Assembly (NCBI GenBank): GCA_000998275.1
Contig: LCDA01000001.1
Span: forward strand, 180,352 to 214,639
Reading direction: 5' to 3'
DNA length: 34,288 bases
Source of the DNA: Candidatus Collierbacteria bacterium GW2011_GWA2_42_17
Lineage (GTDB): Bacteria; Patescibacteriota; Microgenomatia; UBA1400; MFAQ01
Shown here: positions 8,862 through 17,232 of the stretch, in pieces
How the letters are laid out: each line of letters starts with the position of its first letter
How positions within the stretch are numbered: the first letter of the stretch is position 1
Notes under the pieces: model-generated
Told to the model about the DNA's origin: nothing
What the model saw: the letters and a program-made list of their open reading frames with translations, nothing else
Databases searched by the model: none
Translations under genes and position numbers: made by a program

Positions 8862-9383
8862 GTCGGGGTCAGGAATACCGGCGGTGTCTAAGTAAGAAGA
8901 AAAAAGAGACTCATCGATTTTTTCAACAGGAGTATTATTAGCTACGATTTTTTTGACGGCTCTTAGAATTTCGTCACGGCCACCGTAGTTTAAGGCAAAA
9001 GTGACGGTTATTTTATGATTTTTGGAGGATTTGGTAATCATTTCCAGAGATTTCTGGGCAATGTCTTTGGGGAAGCGGCTAATATCTCCTAAAATGCGCA
9101 AGCGGGCGCCTCTTTGGATAAAGCGGAGAGCTAGAGAACCAAGAGCAAAACGAAAAACTTCAAAGAGTCCTTTGAGTTCGACTTCGTCACGTTTCCAGTT
9201 TTCGGTGGAGAAGGCCCAGAAAGTGACATAGGGAATACCGAGCTCAACACATTTTTCGATAAGAGGTTCGATGGCCTTTTTGGCAGCCTGTTCGTGGCCT
9301 TTGACAGGATCAAGACCTTGAGCTTTAGCCCAGCGACGATTGCCGTCCATAATGATAGCCACATGTTTTAGGGGGGGTTCCAT
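8673..9383 (-). CDS. uppS: Isoprenyl transferase / undecaprenyl diphosphate synthase
   Basis: [23 protein letters not shown]...[14 protein letters not shown]...[11 protein letters not shown]...[28 protein letters not shown]. Confidence 0.95.
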   Translation of the reverse strand: [236 protein letters not shown]

Positions 9384-9407
9384 GGTGTTGATTATACCAA
9401 AATGAGG

Positions 9408-9743
9408 CTAAACAAGATTGTCGAGGCCGAGAACTCTAGTGACTAGTCGGACAATAACAAAAGCGGCGATAGTCATGATGAGACCGATTAGACCATTGGT
9501 GATGCGAGTCGTGGCCATCTGGACTTTTTTAGGGTCACCGGAGCTCATCATATATCCCCAACCGGCCATAACCAAGTTAGCAAAGAAAATAAGACCGACA
9601 ATAATGAAGACAAAATTTAATAAGCTAAAGCCTCCCTCGGAAAAGAGATCGGTGATTTTTGAGGTGAGAGGAATGTTGGGAGCGGGGTTAGGTAGATCGG
9701 AGATATTAACGTCTGCAGCTAAAATTTGGTTTGTAAGAGTCAT
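9408..9743 (-). CDS. VirB2/TrbC-like T4SS pilin paralog 8
   Basis: NLVMAGWGYMMSSGDPKKVQMATTRITNGLIGLIMTIAAF motif. Confidence 0.85.
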   Translation of the reverse strand: MTLTNQILAADVNISDLPNPAPNIPLTSKITDLFSEGGFSLLNFVFIIVGLIFFANLVMAGWGYMMSSGDPKKVQMATTRITNGLIGLIMTIAAFVIVRLVTRVLGLDNLV

Positions 9744-9748
9744 TATTT

Positions 9749-10261
9749 TTATGATAACCCCGGGATACCCAGGATGTTAATACCAATTAAATTTACTAGG
9801 AAAATAGACAAAAGAATAAAAATGAGACCAATAACGGCGGAGGTGATGATTTCACTGCCGGCTTTAAGTTTGTCCGGCATACCGGCAGAGGTGGTTACAA
9901 TGAAGACGCCGTAGAGGATAAGGGCGAGAGCAATACCGCCCCCAAGACCGGTGGCTAAACGGAGAATAGAAGTGATGAGGTCGTTGCCGGAGCCAACTTT
10001 GATGCAGCCAAGGGCGGTATTGATACCACTGCTTTCATCCCCTTGGATACAAAACGGATCAGTGGCGGTAGGAACAATTTTACTGTAAATAGGACTTTCA
10101 CATTCATAGGTTGTCCCATCGCTGCTTAGTTGACAACCCTCTTTAGTATGATCAACAACACATTCTAAGTTGGTTTGACAAGTTGCTGCAAAGGACTTGG
10201 TCGAAAAAAGAAAAACAAAGGTAATTAGAAGTAGAGGGATGGCAAGGAATTGGCGTTTCAT
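9749..10261 (-). CDS. VirB2/TrbC-like T4SS pilin paralog 9 with longer Cys-containing N-terminus
   Basis: Signal peptide MKRQFLAIPLLLITFVFLFSTKSFAA; ALILYGVFIVTTSAGMPDKLKAGSEIITSAVIGLIFI; ATG 10261 preferred over TTG 10267. Confidence 0.75.
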   Translation of the reverse strand: MKRQFLAIPLLLITFVFLFSTKSFAATCQTNLECVVDHTKEGCQLSSDGTTYECESPIYSKIVPTATDPFCIQGDESSGINTALGCIKVGSGNDLITSILRLATGLGGGIALALILYGVFIVTTSAGMPDKLKAGSEIITSAVIGLIFILLSIFLVNLIGINILGIPGLS

Positions 10262-10302
10262 GAACAACTCAATTTTATCACGATGGGTTAAACTAGATAG
10301 AG

Positions 10303-11976
10303 ATGAAGTGGAGATATTTATTAGTAGTTGCGATAACCTTTGGTTTTTTTGCCGGACTGGTATCGGCGGAGGTGGATTGTGGAGAAGATACTAGCTGTAT
10401 TCAAAAACAAATTGATGAATTAAATATTTTGTTAAACACTAATAAGGGTGAAGCCAGTAAAATTCAGGCGAAATTGAAGTCAATTCAGTCACAAATTTCT
10501 GTAGCTGTGACAAAACTAAAAATAACAGAGGCAAATATTAAAGACAGAAGTGAGAAAGTTTCAACACAGTATTTAATATTGTCCGTAAAAATCAGGGAGA
10601 TGTATATGAGGCTTCGGTCTCAACCATTGTGGATTTCTCTTTTTTCGACGATGAATATGGGAGAAGTACGAAGAGAATTGGCATATCGACAGGATAGCAA
10701 TGAAGCCGATAAGCAGATGATAGTGAGTTTGGTTTCCGAGATAGGGAAACTGGAAGCAGACAAAAAAGCACTCGAAAAACAGAAGTTACAGTTGGCAAAA
10801 TTGCAGGCAGACTTGGATGCACAAAATGCAGTGTTTCAAAAAGAAATAAAAGAGATTTCGACAAAGATTGCAGTGCTTTCAGCCAGACAACAGGCAATTT
10901 TAGCCGAGAAACAGGGGACATTTACAACAACGGTAGGAGATGTACCCTTGGCTGATGACGTAAATGCCAGGCCGGATTACAATCCAGGGTTTTCTCCAGC
11001 CTTTGCGGCATTTTCGTTTGGAGCACCTCACTTTAAAGGATTGAGTCAGTATGGAGCCTTTGGAAGAGCAAAGTCTGGACAGAATGCAGAGACAATTTTG
11101 CATGCTTATTATGGAGGAGTTGAAATAAAAAAAGATTACGATACTGGGAAACAAATTAGTGTGTCTGGTTATGGACGGATGGATATTGAAACTTATGTAA
11201 AAAGGATTTATGAGGTGCCTAATTCTTGGGGAGATGAGGGTGGCTTTGAGGCGCTCAAAGCCCAAGCCGTGGCAGCGAGAAGTTATGCTTTGGCTTGGAC
11301 TGACCAGGGGAATGGAGGAGCAATCTGTACAACGCAGGCTTGTCAGGTTTATAAAAATGCCGACAAGGGAGGAAACTGGGAGAGGGCAGTAAACGAGACC
11401 AAGGGCTGGGTGTTGTGGAGTAATGGTAAGCCCCTTAAATCTTGGTATGCATCGACTTCCGGAGGATATCAAGAGTCATATACAGATAGTTACAGTGGAT
11501 ATACAACGCCTTCTCTTTGGGACACACCGTCAGGAAGGGGAGGTTGGACATCTCAAGCTTATGAAAAAGTGGGAGGAAGCCCGTGGTTTTATAAGGGTTG
11601 GTACAAGGGAACTTCGGGGGATACTTGTGGAAGATCGCATCCATGGCTTACAGGAGAGGAAATGGCGGATATTTTGAATGCTTGGGTGGTCTTAAAAAGT
11701 GGATCAGATGATAGAGTATCACCAGTTGGGAGTTGCTGGGGAGGAAACCCTTATTCTTTGTCTGAGCTAAAGTCGAAGGCTGGTGGAAGTGGATATTCCA
11801 GTGTCACAGGAGTGTCGGTGTCTTACTCTGACGGAGGATATACATCTAATGTACATTTTGAAACCGACCGAGGTGGAGTGGATATATCCGGAGCAGACTT
11901 TAAGAAAATATTTAATTTGAGAGCACCAGGGAGAATTTCTCTTAAGAGCGGACTTTTCAATATTGAAAAAAAGTGA
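10303..11976 (+). CDS. SpoIID-domain protein with N-terminal coiled coil and signal peptide
   Basis: Coiled coil (QKQIDELNILLNTNKGEASKIQAKLKSIQ...) then SpoIID/LytB-like GFGAPHFKGLSQYGAFGRAKSGQNAETILHAYYGGV...EALKAQAVAARSYAL...KGWVLWSNGKPLKSWYASTSGG. Confidence 0.9.
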   Translation: MKWRYLLVVAITFGFFAGLVSAEVDCGEDTSCIQKQIDELNILLNTNKGEASKIQAKLKSIQSQISVAVTKLKITEANIKDRSEKVSTQYLILSVKIREMYMRLRSQPLWISLFSTMNMGEVRRELAYRQDSNEADKQMIVSLVSEIGKLEADKKALEKQKLQLAKLQADLDAQNAVFQKEIKEISTKIAVLSARQQAILAEKQGTFTTTVGDVPLADDVNARPDYNPGFSPAFAAFSFGAPHFKGLSQYGAFGRAKSGQNAETILHAYYGGVEIKKDYDTGKQISVSGYGRMDIETYVKRIYEVPNSWGDEGGFEALKAQAVAARSYALAWTDQGNGGAICTTQACQVYKNADKGGNWERAVNETKGWVLWSNGKPLKSWYASTSGGYQESYTDSYSGYTTPSLWDTPSGRGGWTSQAYEKVGGSPWFYKGWYKGTSGDTCGRSHPWLTGEEMADILNAWVVLKSGSDDRVSPVGSCWGGNPYSLSELKSKAGGSGYSSVTGVSVSYSDGGYTSNVHFETDRGGVDISGADFKKIFNLRAPGRISLKSGLFNIEKK

Positions 11977-11986
11977 CCTAGTGTTT

Positions 11987-11995
11987 TGATACAAT
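11987..11995 (+). promoter_or_regulatory. Extended -10 promoter (TGA TACAAT), 6 nt upstream of ATG 12002
   Basis: TGATACAAT-TGAGTT-ATG. Confidence 0.55.
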
Positions 11996-12001
11996 TGAGT
12001 T

Positions 12002-12643
12002 ATGCCTGAGATATTTGGAGCAAACAAGAGTGAAGATATTCAAGAAGTGAAGGACTTAGAAAAAAGCGGAAAGTTTAGAAGCTTGTTTGGTTCTTTTGTG
12101 GTGACGCCTCCCAAAACGAGATTTGAGTCACAAGACAATGATGAAAAAATTGTAATACTAGGGAGAAGGCACTTCATTACAAATATGAAGTGGTTGACCC
12201 TAGCTTGTTTTGCGATTTTTGTGCCGATGTTTTGGGGAGAGTTCCCGATGATTAAGGCTTTAAATACAAACACGAGTTTTGTTATGAGTATTGTTTGGTA
12301 CTGCGCATTACTTTTCTATGTGATTCAAAATTTTGTCTTATGGTTTTATAACGTGTATATCGTGACCAATGAGAGGTTGGTAGACGTTGATTTCTTTGGG
12401 TTGTTGTATAAAAACATAAATGTGACACAAATAGGAAAAATCGAAGACGTAAATTATTCTCAGAGAGGGTTGTTCTCGAGTTTTTTTAACTTTGGCAATG
12501 TGGTGGTACAAACTTCGTCAGAACAAAGGTCGGATGACAGGAGCGAAGGATCGGCTTTTACTTTTGACCATGTGGCCAATCCGGACTTGGTAGTTAAAAT
12601 TATTTCCGAACTGATGGAAGAGGAACAAAAGAAAAATAAATAA
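12002..12643 (+). CDS. Membrane protein with bacterial PH-like domain
   Basis: Two TMs then YNVYIVTNERLVDVDFFGLLYKNINVTQIGKIEDVNYSQRGLFSSFFNFGNVVVQT, typical of bPH domains. Confidence 0.7.
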   Translation: MPEIFGANKSEDIQEVKDLEKSGKFRSLFGSFVVTPPKTRFESQDNDEKIVILGRRHFITNMKWLTLACFAIFVPMFWGEFPMIKALNTNTSFVMSIVWYCALLFYVIQNFVLWFYNVYIVTNERLVDVDFFGLLYKNINVTQIGKIEDVNYSQRGLFSSFFNFGNVVVQTSSEQRSDDRSEGSAFTFDHVANPDLVVKIISELMEEEQKKNK

Positions 12644-12648
12644 CGAAT

Positions 12649-12870
12649 ATGGAAACAATATTGGAGGCTCAGATTACAGTCAGCTTAATCGTCGGAATAA
12701 TGGCAAAGATAATGATGGTCTTGTTACTTTTTATGGCTTTGGTAATGATTCGCCAAACAAGCCTAATGGATCGGGTAATTAAACTACCGGTTGGTGGAAG
12801 CATTAAGTACTTGGTGTGGAGCTTTTTTGGCCTGCTGTTGCTATTGACTGTTATAGTAGTATTAGTGTGA
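12649..12870 (+). CDS. Small two-TM membrane protein
   Basis: 73 aa, two hydrophobic helices; stop overlaps the next start (GTGA). Confidence 0.6.
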   Translation: METILEAQITVSLIVGIMAKIMMVLLLFMALVMIRQTSLMDRVIKLPVGGSIKYLVWSFFGLLLLLTVIVVLV

Positions 12871-14771
12871 ATACCAGTCTAGGTATCAATTTTTTCAGGA
12901 CAGTTAACGAAGAGGGTTCAAATGGTTGGGCCCAGGTTTATGCACGTATTCCTTTTGATGATTATGAACTTGTCGATAAAGGAGCACTTTTTGGAGTAGT
13001 TTTGGGGAAACCCGCCGAAAATTGGGCGGACAGGGAAGCCGAGTTGATGGAGTGGACGGATGAGTATTTTAATAAAGTGGAAGGTGGAGGTGATTTGGGA
13101 AGCTTTGCCGAAAGTTTTAAGGAAAAGTATGGTGACATAGAAGGAGCCTGGTTGTGGATTATGCCAAAAACGGGCGGAGCAAGGGAGATTAAGACTGTGC
13201 GATGGGGATTATCCGGAGTAAGCCTTTTTAGAGGCGGAAAAGAGTATAACTTGGCCGGAGAAGAAGGAAAGGTTCTACGAGGCATGGTCGAGGCAAAAGA
13301 CAGTTTGACAATGTGGTCCGGTAAGTTGGGAGAGTATTTAAAAGAGGAAGAAATAAAAATAGTAGATGAAGAAAAAGTATTGAGTATTGGTAATAGGCTG
13401 ACGGAGTCTCGAGAGGCAGCAGCCGGATTATTTTTTGATTTTGTTAAAACACAAACGGTGTCGGTTGTGGAAAAAACTGAAGAAGTTGAGGAAAGTAATC
13501 TTGTAGTTGAAGAGATAGTGGAAAAACCGGAGGCAGAAAGGGAGACGCTTTACAGGCCGGAGCAAGAGGAGGACTTGGCCGGAGAAGAGTTAATTGGGCC
13601 GGTTAAGGCAAAAGATAAACTGTTGAATTGGTGGAGAAAAATTAGACCATCGGGAAGGGAAGATCTTCGAATAGACCGCGAAGGAGGACAAAAAAGGAAG
13701 AAGTGGGCTGTTTTAATGGGAGTGCTATTTCTAATTTTATTGGCAGTAAGCTTGGTGACCGGGTCAATAAAAATTCAAGCCGACAGAGAGGCGAAGAAGT
13801 GGAAAGAGTTTTCTGAGCCAATAATGAATAATATTCAGGAAGCCCAAGATTTGGTGAGAATCAATCCATCGGGAGCAAGAAAATTGATTGAAGATGTAAG
13901 AAAAACTTTTGATGTACAAAAAGCAGAGTTTGTGAAGGGAAAATATAAGGATGAGGTGGCGGCTTTGGAAGAACAACTAAATAAGGCGTGGACAGTGACT
14001 TCCGGAGAAAAGGAAAGCCAGTTTGTGGAGATGGTAAATATTCAACTAGTACGACCGGGATTTGTGGGAGACAGAATGAGTTTAATAAAGTCTGGAAGTG
14101 TATTGGTAATAGATAGCAAGCTGGGGACGGTGGTGTCGGCGGCGACGGCAACGAAGGATATAAAAGTGGTAGCCGGAAAAGGTGAAGGCCTTGAGTGGTT
14201 GGACGCAACCAGTGATGGGAGTAGGGTATTAATTTTGAATCCTAAAGGAGTGAGTGTAAACGGGAAAGAGACGGGAGGAATTATTTTTGACATGGCAGTG
14301 AGTAAAGCGACGACAATCGGCAGATTTGGAGCAAATCTTTATGTGTTGGATAGCGGGAATAAAGAAATTTATAAGTATGGAGCGATAAGTGATGGCTATG
14401 GAGACAGAGTTCGTTGGTTAGCACAGGATCAGTCAATAAGTGTGACTCCTGTGGATATGGCAATTGACAGCGATGTGTGGGTTTTGGGAGAGTCTGGGGT
14501 GGTAGAGAGGTTCAGGAGGGGAGCCAGAGAGCAGTTTGTTTTGAATGGTGTGCCGGAGGGAGTGAAGACGTCGAGAATCGCGGTGCAACTGGAGGGCAGT
14601 AGTTTGGCGATGTTAGACAAGGTAAACGGAATGGTGATTGTGTGTAGTAAAGAAACGGGAAATTGTGAACAGCAGTTAAAGTCGGAAAAATTGAAGATGG
14701 CAACAGATATTGAGTACGACGGAACAGTTTTACTGGTACTGACGGAGGGAACAGTAGGAGTTTTGAACTAA
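12867..14771 (+). CDS. Membrane-anchored protein with predicted cytoplasmic N-terminus and extracytoplasmic beta-propeller-like C-terminus
   Basis: Start revised from ATG 12816 to GTG 12867 (4-nt GTGA overlap with upstream stop). Central TM WAVLMGVLFLILLAVSLVTGSI; C-terminal repeated strand-like VAxDxDVWVLGESGVVERF patterns. Confidence 0.7.
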   Translation: MNTSLGINFFRTVNEEGSNGWAQVYARIPFDDYELVDKGALFGVVLGKPAENWADREAELMEWTDEYFNKVEGGGDLGSFAESFKEKYGDIEGAWLWIMPKTGGAREIKTVRWGLSGVSLFRGGKEYNLAGEEGKVLRGMVEAKDSLTMWSGKLGEYLKEEEIKIVDEEKVLSIGNRLTESREAAAGLFFDFVKTQTVSVVEKTEEVEESNLVVEEIVEKPEAERETLYRPEQEEDLAGEELIGPVKAKDKLLNWWRKIRPSGREDLRIDREGGQKRKKWAVLMGVLFLILLAVSLVTGSIKIQADREAKKWKEFSEPIMNNIQEAQDLVRINPSGARKLIEDVRKTFDVQKAEFVKGKYKDEVAALEEQLNKAWTVTSGEKESQFVEMVNIQLVRPGFVGDRMSLIKSGSVLVIDSKLGTVVSAATATKDIKVVAGKGEGLEWLDATSDGSRVLILNPKGVSVNGKETGGIIFDMAVSKATTIGRFGANLYVLDSGNKEIYKYGAISDGYGDRVRWLAQDQSISVTPVDMAIDSDVWVLGESGVVERFRRGAREQFVLNGVPEGVKTSRIAVQLEGSSLAMLDKVNGMVIVCSKETGNCEQQLKSEKLKMATDIEYDGTVLLVLTEGTVGVLN

Positions 14772-14776
14772 TTGCT

Positions 14777-14785
14777 TGCTACAAT
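14777..14785 (+). promoter_or_regulatory. Extended -10 promoter (TGC TACAAT), 6 nt upstream of smpB ATG
   Basis: TGCTACAAT-ATATCC-ATG. Confidence 0.55.
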
Positions 14786-14791
14786 ATATCC

Positions 14792-15232
14792 ATGATTGTG
14801 GAGAATAAAAAAGCCAGATTTGATTATGAGATTATTGAGGATTTTGAGTCCGGCATTGTATTGAGTGGAGCCGAGGTAAAAAGTGTTCGTGATGGTGGGG
14901 CAACAATGTTGGGAGCAAGAGTCATTTTTGAGAATGACGGGGCATATGTACTGGGACTGAGTATTCCTAAATATAGGCATGATAGTGCGGAAGAATATGA
15001 TCCTGACAAACGAAGGAAATTGTTGCTACACAGGAAAGAAATCGTCGAAATTCAGAGCAAAATGAGGTCAGCAGGGTTGACAGTCGTGCCTATCTCACTG
15101 TATAATAAGGGCAGTCTCGTGAAGGTGAAGATCGCTTTAGTCCGAGGCAAGAAGAAGTTTGAAAAAAGAGAGATACTCAAAAAGCGTGAAAGTCAGTTGG
15201 GTCTTGCGAGACGTTTAAAACTAACTAACTGA
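14792..15232 (+). CDS. smpB: SsrA-binding protein
   Basis: MIVENKKARFDYEIIEDFESGIVLSGAEVKSVRDGGATM...KIALVRGKKKFEKREILKKRE. Confidence 0.96.
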   Translation: MIVENKKARFDYEIIEDFESGIVLSGAEVKSVRDGGATMLGARVIFENDGAYVLGLSIPKYRHDSAEEYDPDKRRKLLLHRKEIVEIQSKMRSAGLTVVPISLYNKGSLVKVKIALVRGKKKFEKREILKKRESQLGLARRLKLTN

Positions 15233-15243
15233 AAGGGTTAAAA

Positions 15244-15486
15244 ATGGACCTATTTTGGAGTAAAGTCATGCCTGCCAGCATCGTTAATTATTCATGGAGT
15301 AAGGATTTTTCGCCGGGTATGAGCCTAAAGAAGTGGCAAGACGGCATTAAAACTAAAGTTCAGGCGATGGATGATGATGAGTTCGATTTGTTTCTCGCCG
15401 GGGTAGTGATGGCTGCGTCTCGTGCCCAGATGATGGGGGTTACTTTGACGGAGAAAATTGAGTATTTCAGAGCTTTAAGATCCTAG
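15244..15486 (+). CDS. Hypothetical protein between smpB and tmRNA
   Basis: 80 aa ORF, soluble, no recognised domain. Confidence 0.55.
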   Translation: MDLFWSKVMPASIVNYSWSKDFSPGMSLKKWQDGIKTKVQAMDDDEFDLFLAGVVMAASRAQMMGVTLTEKIEYFRALRS

Positions 15487-15491
15487 TTAAG

Positions 15492-15520
15492 TTGCTTTTA
15501 GCCTCGGAATTTGATACACT
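15492..15520 (+). promoter_or_regulatory. tmRNA promoter
   Basis: TTGCTT (15492..15497), 17-bp spacer, TACACT (15515..15520), with TGA extended -10. Confidence 0.65.
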
Positions 15521-15535
15521 ATAGGTGGTTCTTAT

Positions 15536-15927
15536 GGGGACGACCGGAATCGATGGATTAGTACATTTACAGCTGCAAGCCTCCTTTGGTAAAAGGAGTA
15601 AAAAAGACCAAAATACAACTGTCAATAAAGAAGACAAGTTACTTGGTTTCACCTCAAGTGAAGCCAAATCTTTCGCTCCAGTTTACGCTTTTGCCTAAAC
15701 TCGAGTTTTAAGACGTCTTAGGAAATACCGGATCCCGGGGTACTCTTAAGGCGAAAAAACACCGGATTGAATGACCCAAGTTTGATTAAGGCTTGGGTAC
15801 TAACTTTTTCTTGATCGACCATAAAGTGTTCTTGTTTGCCTGAAGCTTTGTGGAAAATCGGCAAACTAAGCTTGTAGAAACTGTAGGTTTATTATTTCAG
15901 ACGAGGGTTCAATTCCCTCCGTCTCCA
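15536..15927 (+). ncRNA. ssrA: tmRNA (transfer-messenger RNA)
   Basis: 5' GGGGACGACCGGAATCGATGG pairs with 3' ...GGGTTCAATTCCCTCCGTCTCCA; tag ORF AAT AAA GAA GAC ... GCT TTT GCC TAA; next to smpB; CCA not encoded. Confidence 0.93.
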
Positions 15928-15935
15928 CAACAGAC

Positions 15936-15965
15936 AAAAATCTCTCCTAGTGGGGAGATTTTTTG
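15936..15965 (+). terminator. Rho-independent terminator after tmRNA
   Basis: AATCTCTCC-TAGT-GGGGAGATTTTTT. Confidence 0.8.
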
Positions 15966-15989
15966 TGGTTACTCGGTTAGAATTATTTT

Positions 15990-16658
15990 GTGCTTGGTAT
16001 AGTGTTTGATTTTTTGTTTCCAAAAAAATGCTATGGATGTGGAGAATATGGGAAAGATTTATGTGGTAAATGTTTTCGAGAGCTTTCGATAGCTGACCAA
16101 ATATGTCCGGAGTGTGGAGAAGAGTCGCCAATGGGCTGGACACATGAGGAGTGTAAAAAGAAACTAGGGATGGATGGGCTAATTGTGATTTATGACTATC
16201 AAGATGTAAAAATGAGGTCGATAATTGATGGAATTAAATTTGATTTTAATAAGGAACTAGTAGAGAGGGTTCTAAAAAACTTTCGATTTGAGACGGGAGA
16301 GAACTTTGATTATTTAGTGTCCGTTCCTTTGTATTTTTACCGCGAGAACTGGAGAGGGTTTAATCAAGCGGAAGAAATGGCAAGCGTGGTTGGTAGAAAA
16401 ATGGAGGTTGAGGTAAAAGAGATACTGCGGAGAAAACAAAAAACAAAGCAACAATCATTAATTTTGGGGAGAGAAATGAGAGAAAAAAATGTAAAGGGAG
16501 TTTTTGAGGTTAGGAAAAATTTTAAGAAAAAATTAAGAGGAAAGAGGGTTCTTCTGGTGGACGATGTGTTTACTAGCGGAGCGGATATGAGGGAGTGCAC
16601 CAAGATACTCAAGAAAGAGGGAGTGAGGGTGGTTTGGGGATTGGCTTTGGCTCATTAA
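15990..16658 (+). CDS. ComF-family phosphoribosyltransferase-like protein
   Basis: CYGCGEYGKDLCGKCFREL...CPECGEESPMGWTHEEC zinc-binding N-terminus, PRPP-like RGKRVLLVDDVFTSGADM; the true start may be the downstream GTG 16002. Confidence 0.9.
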   Translation: MLGIVFDFLFPKKCYGCGEYGKDLCGKCFRELSIADQICPECGEESPMGWTHEECKKKLGMDGLIVIYDYQDVKMRSIIDGIKFDFNKELVERVLKNFRFETGENFDYLVSVPLYFYRENWRGFNQAEEMASVVGRKMEVEVKEILRRKQKTKQQSLILGREMREKNVKGVFEVRKNFKKKLRGKRVLLVDDVFTSGADMRECTKILKKEGVRVVWGLALAH

Positions 16659-16677
16659 ATGTAATAGAATGCTCTAT

Positions 16678-17088
16678 ATGCCAATATTAACTTGGACAAA
16701 GGAAAATTCGGTAGGAGTTAAAGAAATTGATTTACAACACCAGAAGATGTTTTCGATCATCAACGATCTTTATGACTCGATGGTGGTTTTCAAGGCCCAT
16801 GAAGGAATTGATGAAGTTATTGAGAGTTTAGTTGATTATGCCGATTTTCATTTCAAAACCGAAGAAAAGTATTTTGAGAAGTTTGACTATGAAGAAAAAG
16901 AGGTTCATGAGGCTATTCATCAGGAATATAGAGATGAAGTAAAAAGGCTCACAGAGAAAAAGGGAGAAGGTGTTGGGGTTGAGGTATCTTACGATATTTT
17001 TGATTTTCTACAAAAATGGTGGGTGGGGCATATAAACTTTGAGGATAAAAAATACACGGAGTGTTTTAATAGCCACGGTTTAAGTTAG
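16678..17088 (+). CDS. Bacteriohemerythrin
   Basis: LTWTKENSVGVKEIDLQHQKMF...HFKTEEKYFEKFDYEEKEVHEAIHQEY...WWVGHINFEDKKY; start revised to ATG 16678. Confidence 0.93.
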   Translation: MPILTWTKENSVGVKEIDLQHQKMFSIINDLYDSMVVFKAHEGIDEVIESLVDYADFHFKTEEKYFEKFDYEEKEVHEAIHQEYRDEVKRLTEKKGEGVGVEVSYDIFDFLQKWWVGHINFEDKKYTECFNSHGLS

Positions 17089-17108
17089 TTTTTTTCAACC
17101 TTATTTTG

Positions 17109-17192
17109 CGGAGGAGGTGGGATTCGAACCCACGTAGGCTTGCGCCTGCACGCTTTCCAAGCGTGTGGAATGGACCACTATCCGACTCCTCC
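17109..17192 (-). tRNA. tRNA-Ser(GGA)
   Basis: Acceptor GGAGGAG/CTCCTCC, long variable arm, loop TTGGAAA, T-loop GTGGGTTCGAATCCCAC. Confidence 0.93.
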
Positions 17193-17232
17193 GTACAGGT
17201 GTATATTTTACCAGTTCGAACTTGGATTCACA

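Noticed and set aside
10900-11472. 190-aa minus-strand ORF
   Set aside because: Antisense to the well-supported SpoIID-domain gene.
15467-15667. 66-aa minus-strand ORF
   Set aside because: Lies across the tmRNA 5' region; explained by the RNA gene.
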